NCBI GenBank assembly: GCA_964455095.1
Contig: CAYVUV010000184.1
Location: forward strand, 1 to 19,653
Length of the DNA: 19,653 bases
Source of the DNA: CAYVUV01 sp964455095
GTDB taxonomy: Bacteria > Desulfobacterota > Binatia > HRBIN30 > CADEER01
Direction: 5' to 3'
The translations under genes and the position numbers were made by a program. Position 1 is the first letter of the stretch; each line of letters begins with the position of its first letter. The notes beneath the pieces are model-generated. The model made no database searches and was not told where the DNA came from. It was given only the letters and a program-made list of their open reading frames with translations. This document shows positions 6,588 through 14,675 of this stretch, in pieces.

Positions 6588-7478
6588 ATGCGGATCGGCG
6601 GGCTGGATATTCAGGTCGATGGACGGTTGCTCCGCATCGCCCGGCTGGCGGACGACAAGTTCGATTCCGCCGACGACCCGGCCGCCGTGCTCGCGGCGCT
6701 GCGCGAGTCCCGCCAGCGCGTCGATTTGTTCACGTTCATGCAGAAGCTGCCCGACACCACGCCGACGCACGCGTATCCGATGGAGTGGGACAACGTCGCC
6801 GCGCTGCCGGTCTCGACGTTCGACCACTGGTGGGCGGAGCAGATCGACAGCAAGGCCCGCAATCACCTCCGCGTGGCTGAGAAGAGGGGCGTCGTCGTCC
6901 GCGAGGTGGCCTTCGACGATGCCCTGGTGCGGGGAATCTCCGCCGTCTACAACGAGTCGCCCGTGCGCCAGGGCAAGCCGTTCTGGCACCACGGCAAGGG
7001 GCTGGAGACGGTGCGCCGCGAGAACGGGACGTTTCTCGAGCGCAGCATCTTCCTCGGCGCCTTTGTCGACCAGCGCCTGATCGGTTTTGCCAAGCTGGTG
7101 TGCGATCGCGAGCGCCGCCAGGCCGGTCTGATGCAGATCGTGTCGATGATCGAGCAGCGCGACAAGGCGCCGACCAACGCGCTGATCGCACAAGCCGTTC
7201 GATCGTGTGCCGACCGGGCCATCCCACACCTCCTGTTCGCCAGCTTCACGTACGGCAACAAACGCCGCGACGGCCTGAGTGACTTCAAGCGGCACAACGG
7301 CTTCCAGTGCATCGAGCTGCCGCGCTACCACGTCCCGCTCACGCCGCTCGGCCGCGCCGCCCTGCGCCTGCGGCTCCATCATCCCGTCTCGCATCGCATC
7401 CCCGAACCGTTGCTCGCGCCGCTGCGCAGGGCTCGCAGCCGGTGGTACGAGCGCCGCCTCCAACTCGCGCGCGGCTGA
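6588..7478 (+). CDS. GNAT/FemAB-like acyltransferase family protein
   Basis: A 296-residue cytoplasmic protein without signal peptide or membrane segment. The pattern KARNHLRVAEKRGVVVREV followed by the core AFVDQRLIGFAKLVCDRE is typical of FemAB/GNAT-fold proteins found in bacterial polysaccharide clusters. The C-terminal motif ASFTYGNKRRDGLSDFKRHNGF also fits. These enzymes transfer acyl or aminoacyl groups, often to an amino sugar. I chose ATG 6588 (CAAGG about 6 nt upstream) over the TTG at 6567, which would add seven residues. It lies 35 nt before the asparagine-synthase-like gene and shares its direction, so the two are probably cotranscribed. The fold is a moderate-confidence call and the substrate is unknown. 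Confidence 0.62.
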   Translation: MRIGGLDIQVDGRLLRIARLADDKFDSADDPAAVLAALRESRQRVDLFTFMQKLPDTTPTHAYPMEWDNVAALPVSTFDHWWAEQIDSKARNHLRVAEKRGVVVREVAFDDALVRGISAVYNESPVRQGKPFWHHGKGLETVRRENGTFLERSIFLGAFVDQRLIGFAKLVCDRERRQAGLMQIVSMIEQRDKAPTNALIAQAVRSCADRAIPHLLFASFTYGNKRRDGLSDFKRHNGFQCIELPRYHVPLTPLGRAALRLRLHHPVSHRIPEPLLAPLRRARSRWYERRLQLARG

Positions 7479-7513
7479 GCACGCCTGGCGCTGCGGCACG
7501 TCACCTGTGGGCC

Positions 7514-9403
7514 ATGCCGGGAATCGTCGGACTGGCGACCAGGATGCCGCGCGAGCGGGCCCAGCGCGAGCTGCAGCGCATGGTCGAGGCCCTGCGCCAC
7601 GAGCCGTTCTACGAGACCGGGACCTGGAGCGACGAGTCGCTCGGCGTGTACGTCGGATGGTGCGCGCGGGCGGGCTCGTGCGCTACTCCCATGCCGCTGC
7701 GCGGCGAGCGCGGCGACGTCGTTCTGGTGTTCTGCGGAGAGGAATTCCCCGAACCGGGGACGGCGCGCCGGTTGCGGGAACGCGGGCACGCATTCGATCC
7801 CGACGGCTGCGCGTATCTGGTGCACTGGTCCGAAGAAGACGCGTCGTTCCCGGCCGGATTGAACGGGCGCTTCCACGGGCTGCGCGCCGATCTGGCGCAG
7901 CGCACGGTGACGCTGTTCAACGACCGCTACGGGATGCACCGCGTCTATTGCCACGAGTCGCGCGACGGCTTCTACTTCGCGGCCGAGGCCAAGGCGATCC
8001 TCGCCGTGCGTCCCGAGCTCGCCCGGATCGACCCGCGCGGCCTGGGCGAGCTCGTCTCGTTGGGGTGCGTGCTGGAGAATCGCACCCTGTTCGACGCGGT
8101 GTACGCGCTGCCGGGCGGCGCCAATTGGGTGCTGCGCGACGGGGCAGTCGCGCGCAAGGCCACGTACTTCGATCGCCGGGAGTGGGAGACCCCACCGCCG
8201 CTGGCGCCGGCGGACTACGGCCGTCAGATCACCGACATCTTCGCGCGCAACCTGCCGCGCTACTTCGCGGGTCGCGAACCGATCGCGCTCTCGCTGACTG
8301 GCGGAATCGACACGCGCATGATCCTGGCGCGACTCAATCCCGCGGCACAGTCGCTGCCCTGCTACACGTTCGGTGGCATGTTCCGCGACTCGTGGGACGT
8401 TCGCCTCGCGCGGCAAGTCGCGCGCGCGTGCGGTCAGTCGCATCAGGTCATCGGGGTCGGGGAGGAGTTTCTGGCGCGCTTCCCGACCTGGGCCGAACGC
8501 ACGGTGTATCTGACCGATGGCTGCGCGGACGTCAGCCGCGCCGCCGACCTCTACGTCAATCAACAGGCGCGGCAGATCGCGCCCGTGCGCATGACGGGCA
8601 ACTACGGCAGCGAGGTCCTACGTCGGGTACGGGCCTTCAAGCCCGTCCGTCCGCTCTCGGGGCTCTTCTCTGCCGACCTGACTCCCGCGCTCCGTCAGGC
8701 CGAGGCAACATATGCCGAGTCGCTGCGCGGCCATCCGCTGTCGTTCGCCGTGTTCGCGCAGGCCCCCTGGTATCAATCCGGCCTGCTCGCACTGGAAGAG
8801 ACGCAGCTCGCGCTGCGCTCGCCCTACCTCGACAACGATCTCGTACGCACCGCCTTCCGCACCCCGCAGTCGGCGCGCGCCGGCGACGTCTGCCTCGACT
8901 TGATCGCGGGCGCGAGCCCGGCGCTGCGGCAGATCCCGACCGACCGCGGTGTCGGAGAACGCAGCGCGGCCAGTGTGGCTTTGCGAGCCCTGCGCGAGCT
9001 CGAGTTCAAAGCCGAGTACCTGTACGACTACGGGATGCCACAATGGCTGGCGCGCATCGATCGCCGGCTGGCGCCGCTGCGGCCCGAGCGCCTGTTCCTC
9101 GGCCGGCACAAGTTCGCCCATTTCCGCCTGTGGTACCGCGCCGCCCTGGCGCCACACGTGCGCGAAGTCCTCCTCGATCCGGCCACGCTGTCGCTGCCCT
9201 ACTTTGAACGCAAGCAGGTCGAAGCGGTGGTGAACGGGCATCTCGACGGGAGCCGCAACTACACGGTTGAGATCCACAAGTTGCTGACCATCGCGCTGGT
9301 GCATCGGCTCTTCATCAAAACGCCTGCCCTTGGGGGGGCGACGCTCCCGCCTGCGGCCCGAAGCCTTCGGCGGACGGGCCCGCGGGGCCTTCCGGTGGAT
9401 TGA
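7514..9403 (+). CDS. Asparagine-synthase-like amidotransferase lacking the Cys2 nucleophile
   Basis: A 629-residue two-domain protein. Residues 1 to about 200 are a class II glutamine amidotransferase (GATase_7) domain with NGRFHGLRADLAQRTVTLFND, and residues about 220-600 are the ATP-pyrophosphatase (asparagine synthase) domain. The P-loop reads SLTGGIDTRM (260-269) in place of the canonical SGGxDS. In active amidotransferases the mature N-terminus is Cys, exposed from an MC start. Here the start is MPGIVGLATRM, so Cys2 is Pro and Gln hydrolysis by the usual mechanism is not possible. The synthase half could use free ammonia or catalyse another adenylation reaction. Similar proteins accompany polysaccharide clusters. 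ATG 7514 is the only start that gives the conserved N-terminal GIVG; an upstream in-frame start at 7307 overlaps the previous gene by about 170 nt. Confidence 0.82.
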   Translation: MPGIVGLATRMPRERAQRELQRMVEALRHEPFYETGTWSDESLGVYVGWCARAGSCATPMPLRGERGDVVLVFCGEEFPEPGTARRLRERGHAFDPDGCAYLVHWSEEDASFPAGLNGRFHGLRADLAQRTVTLFNDRYGMHRVYCHESRDGFYFAAEAKAILAVRPELARIDPRGLGELVSLGCVLENRTLFDAVYALPGGANWVLRDGAVARKATYFDRREWETPPPLAPADYGRQITDIFARNLPRYFAGREPIALSLTGGIDTRMILARLNPAAQSLPCYTFGGMFRDSWDVRLARQVARACGQSHQVIGVGEEFLARFPTWAERTVYLTDGCADVSRAADLYVNQQARQIAPVRMTGNYGSEVLRRVRAFKPVRPLSGLFSADLTPALRQAEATYAESLRGHPLSFAVFAQAPWYQSGLLALEETQLALRSPYLDNDLVRTAFRTPQSARAGDVCLDLIAGASPALRQIPTDRGVGERSAASVALRALRELEFKAEYLYDYGMPQWLARIDRRLAPLRPERLFLGRHKFAHFRLWYRAALAPHVREVLLDPATLSLPYFERKQVEAVVNGHLDGSRNYTVEIHKLLTIALVHRLFIKTPALGGATLPPAARSLRRTGPRGLPVD

Positions 9404-9460
9404 GGTGCGGCTCGGGCAGGAGCCTCGCCATCCCGGATCTCAGATGGAATCATTCGGAGA

Positions 9461-9492
9461 AATCCCCCTCAATCCCCCTTTTTCAAAGGTGG
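9461..9492. repeat. C-rich repeat with stem-loop (CCCCCTTTTTCAAAGGTGG type)
   Basis: AATCCCCCTC is followed by AATCCCCCTTTTTCAAAGG. CCCCCTTT (9474-9481) pairs with AAAGGTGG (9485-9492) with one mismatch and a 3-nt loop. The motif resembles a dispersed intergenic repeat I have seen in several deltaproteobacterial and other genomes. It sits 58 nt past the amidotransferase stop and just before the GT2 gene, so it may also affect transcript ends. It has no T-tract after the stem. Confidence 0.5.
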
Positions 9493-9521
9493 AACTCGGT
9501 CGTGAGCTCGGCGCGTAGGTG

Positions 9522-10541
9522 ATGGAACCGCTGGTCTCCATAGTCATCCCGGCGTTCAACGCCGAGCGCTGGGTCGCCGACGCAATCGCCTCGGCGCTGG
9601 CGCAGACCTGGGCCCGGAAGGAGATCATCGTCGTCGATGACGGTTCGACCGATCGCACGCGCGCGGTCGCGCAGCGCTTCGCGTCGCCGCAGGTGTCCGT
9701 CGTCGGCCAGACGAACCGCGGTGCCGCGGCGGCGAGAAACACCGGCCTCTCGCTGTGCCAGGGCGACTACATTCAATGGTTGGACGCCGACGACCTCCTG
9801 GCGGCGGACAAGCTCACACTGCAGCTCGACGCGCTGCGCGACGGTCCCGGCAACCGGGTCCTGGCTTCGTGCGAATGGGGGTCCTTCATCTACCGATCCC
9901 GCAAGGCCACGTTCTCTCCGAGCGCGCTGTGGTGCGATCTGTCGCCGTTGGAATGGCTGGTGCGGAAGTTGGACCAGAACCTCTACATGCCGCTCTCGAC
10001 CTGGTTGGTCAGCCGCGACCTCGGCGAGGCGGCCGGGCCGTGGGACGAGCGCCTGTCCATCGACGACGACGGCGAGTACTTCTGTCGCGTCCTGCTGGCG
10101 AGCGATGGCACCCGTTTCGTGCCGGGCGCGCGGGCACTCTATCGCCGCACCGGGCCCGGCAGCGTGAGCAGCTTGGCTCGCTCCGGCAGCGGACTGGAAT
10201 CGCAACTGCTGTCGATGCAGTTGCACGTCGCGTACCTGCGTTCGCTCGAGGACAGCGAGCGGGTTCGCCGGGCGTGCCTGAAGTACCTGCAGCGATGGGT
10301 GATCTACATCTACCCGGACCGGCTCGATCTCGTGCAGCGATTCGAAGCGCTCGCGCAGGCTTTGGGCGGTCGGCTGGAGGCGCCGCGATTGTCTTGGAAA
10401 TACGCTTGGATCCAAAAGGCCTTCGGTTGGCGCGTTGCCAAACAGGCGTGGCGCCGGGCGCCGAAGCTGAGGGCGTCGCTGGTGCGGTCCTTCGACCGGA
10501 CGATGTTCGAGCTGGAGAAGCGAAACCCTCGGATCGAGTGA
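9522..10541 (+). CDS. GT2 family glycosyltransferase
   Basis: A 339-residue GT-A fold transferase. LVSIVIPAFNAERWV opens the Rossmann-like domain, IIVVDDGSTD (35-44) binds the nucleotide, and YIQWLDADDLL carries the DxD metal site (Asp88-Asp90). SIDDDGEYFCRVL near residue 180 is the expected acceptor-side acidic motif. The C-terminal third is basic and helix-rich without obvious membrane segments. It probably adds one sugar to a lipid-linked or growing glycan on the cytoplasmic membrane face. ATG 9522 and the adjacent GTG 9519 are both possible. Upstream GGTG is a weak ribosome binding site. It is 118 nt behind the amidotransferase gene with a C-rich repeat between them, and its stop is 4 nt from the stop of the converging SGNH gene. 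Confidence 0.88.
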   Translation: MEPLVSIVIPAFNAERWVADAIASALAQTWARKEIIVVDDGSTDRTRAVAQRFASPQVSVVGQTNRGAAAARNTGLSLCQGDYIQWLDADDLLAADKLTLQLDALRDGPGNRVLASCEWGSFIYRSRKATFSPSALWCDLSPLEWLVRKLDQNLYMPLSTWLVSRDLGEAAGPWDERLSIDDDGEYFCRVLLASDGTRFVPGARALYRRTGPGSVSSLARSGSGLESQLLSMQLHVAYLRSLEDSERVRRACLKYLQRWVIYIYPDRLDLVQRFEALAQALGGRLEAPRLSWKYAWIQKAFGWRVAKQAWRRAPKLRASLVRSFDRTMFELEKRNPRIE

Positions 10542-10545
10542 TCGG

Positions 10546-11691
10546 CTAGGGGGTCGACCGGTCGTCTGTCAGGTGTTGCGCGATCGCCTCGGCGATGACG
10601 CGATATCCGTTCTTGTTGGGATGCATATCGACCGCGCTGTAGGTGTAGATCCGTTCGGCTTCACTCGCCTTCTCCAGCGCGGGCAGCAGATCGACGTACG
10701 CAATGTGATGCTGTTCGAGCGATGCGAACAGTGCCTGGCGCGCGATCCGCTCGTTCGCGATGACCGCGTCGAGCACGTCATGCAGCTTCACCTCGGCGTT
10801 GTGCTCGAGGAAACGCGCATAGACCGTCTCCTTCGTCGGGATCACGGCGACGAGAAACCGGATGTCATCGCGAGCACAGCGGGCGCCCATGTCTTGCAAC
10901 AGTTGAAACGTGAGCCGCATGCCCTCGATGACGCTTGCCGACTGCTGGTCCAGTCCACGCAACACCGCCGCGGGCAGAAACGCTTCCCGTATGTTTCTCT
11001 CCGGCAGCAGGAGTGACGTTGCCGCTTCGTCGAGACGTGCCGCGTTCTCGACCTGATACCGGCCCTTGAAGGACTGCAACAGTCCATGGAACACCAGGCG
11101 GTAGAGGATGCTGTGTCCCGACAGCCAGTTTCTGAATCGCCGATGCCAACGGGGGTGGGGTGATGTGTCCTTCTCCCAGATGTCCGGATCGACCGTTGCC
11201 AGTTCCTCGCGCCGCAACGATGCCCAGTGCCGCAAGCCGTAGGTGATGCGAAAGGCGTTGTCGAAATCGTCTCCCATGTAGAGCCCGCAGACGATCGTGC
11301 GCGGCTTCAAGCGGAGCGCCCTGGTCTGCAGCAAGTGGGAGTACTGGTTCGGCCCGTAGCCGCCCAGGCTGAGATTGTACACGCGCTGACCGGTGAGACG
11401 CCCGAGCCCACCGGGCCAGGCCTCCTCCATCTTCGCGCAGTTGCCATACGTATGAGAGTCGCCCAACGCGACGACGTCGGCTGTGTCGGGCACGCGCCTG
11501 TTTCTGAACCCCCACGCGTCGTGGCCGCCCGATCCGGCGGGCAGCGTGATGCCGAGGATGTCGTCGCGCACCAGTCGCGGCGACAGGTAGTCGACCGGAT
11601 CCAGCACGAGCCGCGATCCCCCCTCGCCCAGCAGCAAGGCGACCACGGTTGCCGCCACGACGACTCCAATGGTGGCCAACCTCGTCTTCAT
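10546..11691 (-). CDS. SGNH/GDSL-type hydrolase or acyltransferase, membrane-anchored
   Basis: A 381-residue protein with one N-terminal hydrophobic segment (residues 6-22), which is likely an uncleaved anchor or signal. The SGNH blocks are clear: GDSH with Ser79 in DVVALGDSHTYG, block II NLSLGGYGPNQY, and a C-terminal Asp355/His357 pair in SAVDMHPNKNGY. Members of this superfamily act as esterases or O-acyltransferases, and AlgX-like members decorate exported polysaccharides. The periplasmic face is inferred. The start has GGGGCGAG just upstream. It is the last gene of the minus-strand block, 18 nt after the previous GT2 stop, which supports cotranscription. Whether it adds or removes acetyl groups cannot be told from sequence alone. 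Confidence 0.83.
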   Translation of the reverse strand: MKTRLATIGVVVAATVVALLLGEGGSRLVLDPVDYLSPRLVRDDILGITLPAGSGGHDAWGFRNRRVPDTADVVALGDSHTYGNCAKMEEAWPGGLGRLTGQRVYNLSLGGYGPNQYSHLLQTRALRLKPRTIVCGLYMGDDFDNAFRITYGLRHWASLRREELATVDPDIWEKDTSPHPRWHRRFRNWLSGHSILYRLVFHGLLQSFKGRYQVENAARLDEAATSLLLPERNIREAFLPAAVLRGLDQQSASVIEGMRLTFQLLQDMGARCARDDIRFLVAVIPTKETVYARFLEHNAEVKLHDVLDAVIANERIARQALFASLEQHHIAYVDLLPALEKASEAERIYTYSAVDMHPNKNGYRVIAEAIAQHLTDDRSTP

Positions 11692-11709
11692 CTCGCCCCA
11701 CTGATGCGA

Positions 11710-12594
11710 TCAGTCGGTGTGGATCATGGTTGGGAGACGGGCCGGGGCAAGCAGCGCGAGGAGTCGCCCGAGATGATCGCATTCCTTGATCAGAAATCGC
11801 ATGAACACGTGCTGGCCGAACAGGATTAGCCAGGGGAGGGCGAGGGCATAGGTGGGGACCGCGACCAGGGAGATCGCGACCGGCCACCCCTGATTGTGGG
11901 GCGCCGCGCCGCGCCGCAGCGCGCGCGTGAGCATGTATGTCCGGGTGCACCGCGCGGCGGGCACGGACTCGTCGACTCTGGCTTCCGCGCACCAGACGAA
12001 CCGCATGCCGCCGGCGATCATGCGGCGGAAGAAATCGACGTCCTCGCCCCCGCCGCCGCACTCGGCCCGGAAGCGGTGGGCCGGGTCGACGAAGATCGTC
12101 CGGCGCAACAGCACGTTGCCGGTGCGTGTCTGCTCCCACCGCAGCCACGTGCCGGTGGGCGGCGACGGCCGGTCGAAGAACTTCCCGCGTACGATCCAAG
12201 CTGGTGGCGGCGCTTCGAAATGCGGCACGACCGGTCCGAGAACGCCGTCCGCCGCGTAGCGCTCGATCGCTTCGAGCAACCGCAGGAGCCAGTCCGCGTG
12301 CGGCGCTTCGTCATCGTCGATGAACGCGATGAAGTCGCCGGTGGCGTGCTCGACGGCCTTGTTGCGCGCCAGCGCGATGTTCTGTTCCGGTTCGACGCAG
12401 TAGTGGATCGGCATCGGTGCCGTGGCAGCGAAGTCCCCCGCGATCGCCCTGGCCGACTCGAGAGAGTCGTTGTCGGCCACGACGACCGAGTAGGTGAATC
12501 GCCCGCCCGTGTCCTGTGCGCCGAGCGCGGTCAACAGCCGCGCGAGCAAGCGCGGCCGCTTGTAGGTACAGGCGCAGACCGTGATGTGCGTCAT
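11710..12594 (-). CDS. GT2 family glycosyltransferase with C-terminal hydrophobic segment
   Basis: A 294-residue transferase. MTHITVCACTYKRPRLL opens the GT-A domain, SVVVADNDS is the nucleotide site, NIALARNKAVEHATGDFIAFIDDDE carries the metal site (Asp93-Asp95), and GGEDVDFFRRM is the acceptor-side motif. Residues about 240-275 are hydrophobic (AISLVAVPTYALALPWLILFG) and probably attach it to the membrane. Its start ATG overlaps the stop of the upstream GT fusion gene as ATGA (12591-12594), so the pair is likely translationally coupled. Sugar specificity is unknown. Confidence 0.88.
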   Translation of the reverse strand: MTHITVCACTYKRPRLLARLLTALGAQDTGGRFTYSVVVADNDSLESARAIAGDFAATAPMPIHYCVEPEQNIALARNKAVEHATGDFIAFIDDDEAPHADWLLRLLEAIERYAADGVLGPVVPHFEAPPPAWIVRGKFFDRPSPPTGTWLRWEQTRTGNVLLRRTIFVDPAHRFRAECGGGGEDVDFFRRMIAGGMRFVWCAEARVDESVPAARCTRTYMLTRALRRGAAPHNQGWPVAISLVAVPTYALALPWLILFGQHVFMRFLIKECDHLGRLLALLAPARLPTMIHTD

Positions 12595-14675
12595 TCCGCC
12601 GCACGGCTCTCGGCGCGGGCGAGCTGCAAGCGCAGCAGCGCCAGGGCGCGGTACATCGTCGCCTGACCCCAGTGGAGCATGGGGATCCTGGCGACCATCG
12701 ACGGGTAGCGGCGGTAATAGAAGTAGCCGCTCGCATCCTGCATATGGCGGATGGTCCAGCGCGCTACCCGCACTGCCGCCGGCAGCGCGTCGGGGTCGCG
12801 GTCGGAGAACTTCGCCAGCGTCTCGATCGCTTGCGCGGCGCACTGAATGTCGATCGGATAGGTCCGGTCGTGATAGTACTTCGGCCGCCCGTCCGCTTCG
12901 AAGAACGTGTTGCGGAAGTAGCGGAAGCCAGCTTCCAGTTGCGGCCCGAACGTCTGGTCGCCGGTGCTGTCGATGACGCACTGGATGCTGTCGAGGTTGT
13001 ACCCGGTGTGAAAACTGTCGATCCAGCGATAGGTCGGGTCCTCGCCGTAGTACCAGGCACCGTCCGGCAGCTGGCGCGCACAGCTGTACGCCATGGCGGC
13101 GCGCGCGACGTCGAGGAGCTCGGTGTCGTGCGTATGCTTGGCGGTGCGCGCGAGCATCGCGGCACCGAGCAGGTTGGAGTTGTGGATGGAGATCTGCCGG
13201 CTGGCCAGATAGCTCAAGCATGTTCCGGTCGGCGTCTGCTCGCGCGGCAGCTGCAGAATCCAGCGGCAGATGCTCTGGGCGACGTCGAGGTAGCGCGCCT
13301 CGCCGAGGAGCTCGTAGCCATCCAGGAACGCCTGGCCGATGAGCGCCGTCCACACGATGATCGACTCGTCCTTGCCGTATCGCCCCGCCCGGCTGGCGTA
13401 GTCGAAGTGGTTGCCCCAGCTGCAATCCGGGTACAGCGGAGAGGTGTTGCGTATCAGCCACTCCAAACAGGCGACGGCTTTCAGCCGATGCTCCTCGGCG
13501 CCGGTGCGTTGCCACATGGCGAGGTATCCCCACGCCATGTAGCCGCGGCCCTTGGTCGAATCGAGCGGTTTGATCCCGAGCAGTGGCCGGAGATTGATCG
13601 GGCTCTGGCGGCCGATCTGCATCAGGATCTGCTCGAGAAACTGGTTGCCGAAGGTCAGCGGGCGCGCCATCGACGACAATCCATCGAAGGGTTCGTAACC
13701 TTTGTAATCGTGCAGCTCCACCCAGCGCTCGAGCCGCGCGACACTCTCGCTCAGCGACAACTCGACCGAACGCTGCGCACTGTCCTGCCGCCTCCCCGGC
13801 GACACGAGGCGCGCGGCCGCGCGCTTCAATCTCAGCATCTGCTCGGCGCGATTGAACTCGACCAACTCGGGCGACACCGAACGCGGCTCGCCTCGAACGA
13901 ACCGATCCGTGTAGCCCGCGAGCAGCAGGAGCCCGCTGATCCCGTACGGCCGCGATCGCGCCTGGTAGACGCTGCGGGCAATCTCCCACAGCGGGTGGTT
14001 TCCCAGCGCGTAGTCCTGCGCGCCGCGCTGGAGCCAGCGCTCCCAGACGCGCCGCTCCTTTGCCCCCAGCGGGCGGTGATGCACGGTCGCTTTCTCGGGG
14101 AACGCCCGCGTCTTCCACCCTTTCATCCGGGCGGTCGTCACCGCCATCCAGTCGATCCCGCCGCGCTCGATCGGGGTATAGGCGCCGACCTCTTGCAGGC
14201 ATGCCCTGCGAAACAGTTGGCAGCTGCCGCTGACATGCTCGATGTTGGTGAAGCGGTAGTCGTAGTGCGCCGTCCCTTCGAGGACGAGCGAGCCGGCGAC
14301 TCCCAGATCGGGCATCTCGGCAAAGCGGTCGAGGAGGAAGGCGAAGAGCTCCGCGTCGAAGCTCAGGTCGGCATCGAGATTGCCGATGAGGTCGTAGGGC
14401 ACGTCGCGCAATCGGTCGCGGCCGAGGTTGAATGCCCGGGCTTTGCGCGCGAAATTTCTGCCCGGGGCCACTTCGAGGCGCAGCAACTCGATCCAGGGAT
14501 GCTGCTGCGCGTACCGTTGCACGATCGCATCGGTAGCGTCGGTCGAGCCGTCGCTGACGATGACCCAGCGCATTGGCAGCACCGTCTGGGCGATGACCGA
14601 GCGCAGCGTGTGCTCGATCAGCGCCTCCTCGTTGCGGGCCGGGGTGACCAGGGCATAGCTGAGCTTGCGCATCAT
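12591..14675 (-). CDS. Fusion of GT2 glycosyltransferase and putative alpha/alpha-toroid glycan domain
   Basis: A 694-residue bifunctional protein. Residues 1 to about 230 form a GT2 domain: YALVTPARNEEALIE, WVIVSDGSTDATD, LIGNLDADLSF (DxD, Asp101-Asp103), and a SCQLFRRACLQEVGAYTP acceptor region. A linker follows. Residues about 310-690 are a helical domain with repeated aromatic and acidic motifs: TKGRGYMAWGYLAMW, GNHFDYASRAGRYGKDES, DGAWYYGEDP, DSFHTGYNLDSI, YPIDIQCAAQAIETL. This spacing and composition fit an (alpha/alpha)n toroid of the six-hairpin type. I recall stand-alone relatives in polysaccharide clusters that databases sometimes call delta-aminolevulinic acid dehydratase, a doubtful name. 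Physical fusion with a GT suggests sugar transfer and glycan processing are coupled. Both ends have ATGA overlaps with neighbours. The toroid fold is inferred, not demonstrated. Confidence 0.8.
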   Translation of the reverse strand: MMRKLSYALVTPARNEEALIEHTLRSVIAQTVLPMRWVIVSDGSTDATDAIVQRYAQQHPWIELLRLEVAPGRNFARKARAFNLGRDRLRDVPYDLIGNLDADLSFDAELFAFLLDRFAEMPDLGVAGSLVLEGTAHYDYRFTNIEHVSGSCQLFRRACLQEVGAYTPIERGGIDWMAVTTARMKGWKTRAFPEKATVHHRPLGAKERRVWERWLQRGAQDYALGNHPLWEIARSVYQARSRPYGISGLLLLAGYTDRFVRGEPRSVSPELVEFNRAEQMLRLKRAAARLVSPGRRQDSAQRSVELSLSESVARLERWVELHDYKGYEPFDGLSSMARPLTFGNQFLEQILMQIGRQSPINLRPLLGIKPLDSTKGRGYMAWGYLAMWQRTGAEEHRLKAVACLEWLIRNTSPLYPDCSWGNHFDYASRAGRYGKDESIIVWTALIGQAFLDGYELLGEARYLDVAQSICRWILQLPREQTPTGTCLSYLASRQISIHNSNLLGAAMLARTAKHTHDTELLDVARAAMAYSCARQLPDGAWYYGEDPTYRWIDSFHTGYNLDSIQCVIDSTGDQTFGPQLEAGFRYFRNTFFEADGRPKYYHDRTYPIDIQCAAQAIETLAKFSDRDPDALPAAVRVARWTIRHMQDASGYFYYRRYPSMVARIPMLHWGQATMYRALALLRLQLARAESRAAE

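Noticed and set aside
7279..9207. 642-codon plus frame overlapping the amidotransferase
   Set aside because: It is the +1 shadow with Arg-rich composition; the other frame carries all amidotransferase and P-loop motifs.
12595..14202. Long minus-strand extension in front of the 294-residue GT2
   Set aside because: The frame is open upstream, but the sequence there is the out-of-frame shadow of the GT fusion. The ATGA overlap and the GT2 N-terminal motif fix the start at 12594.
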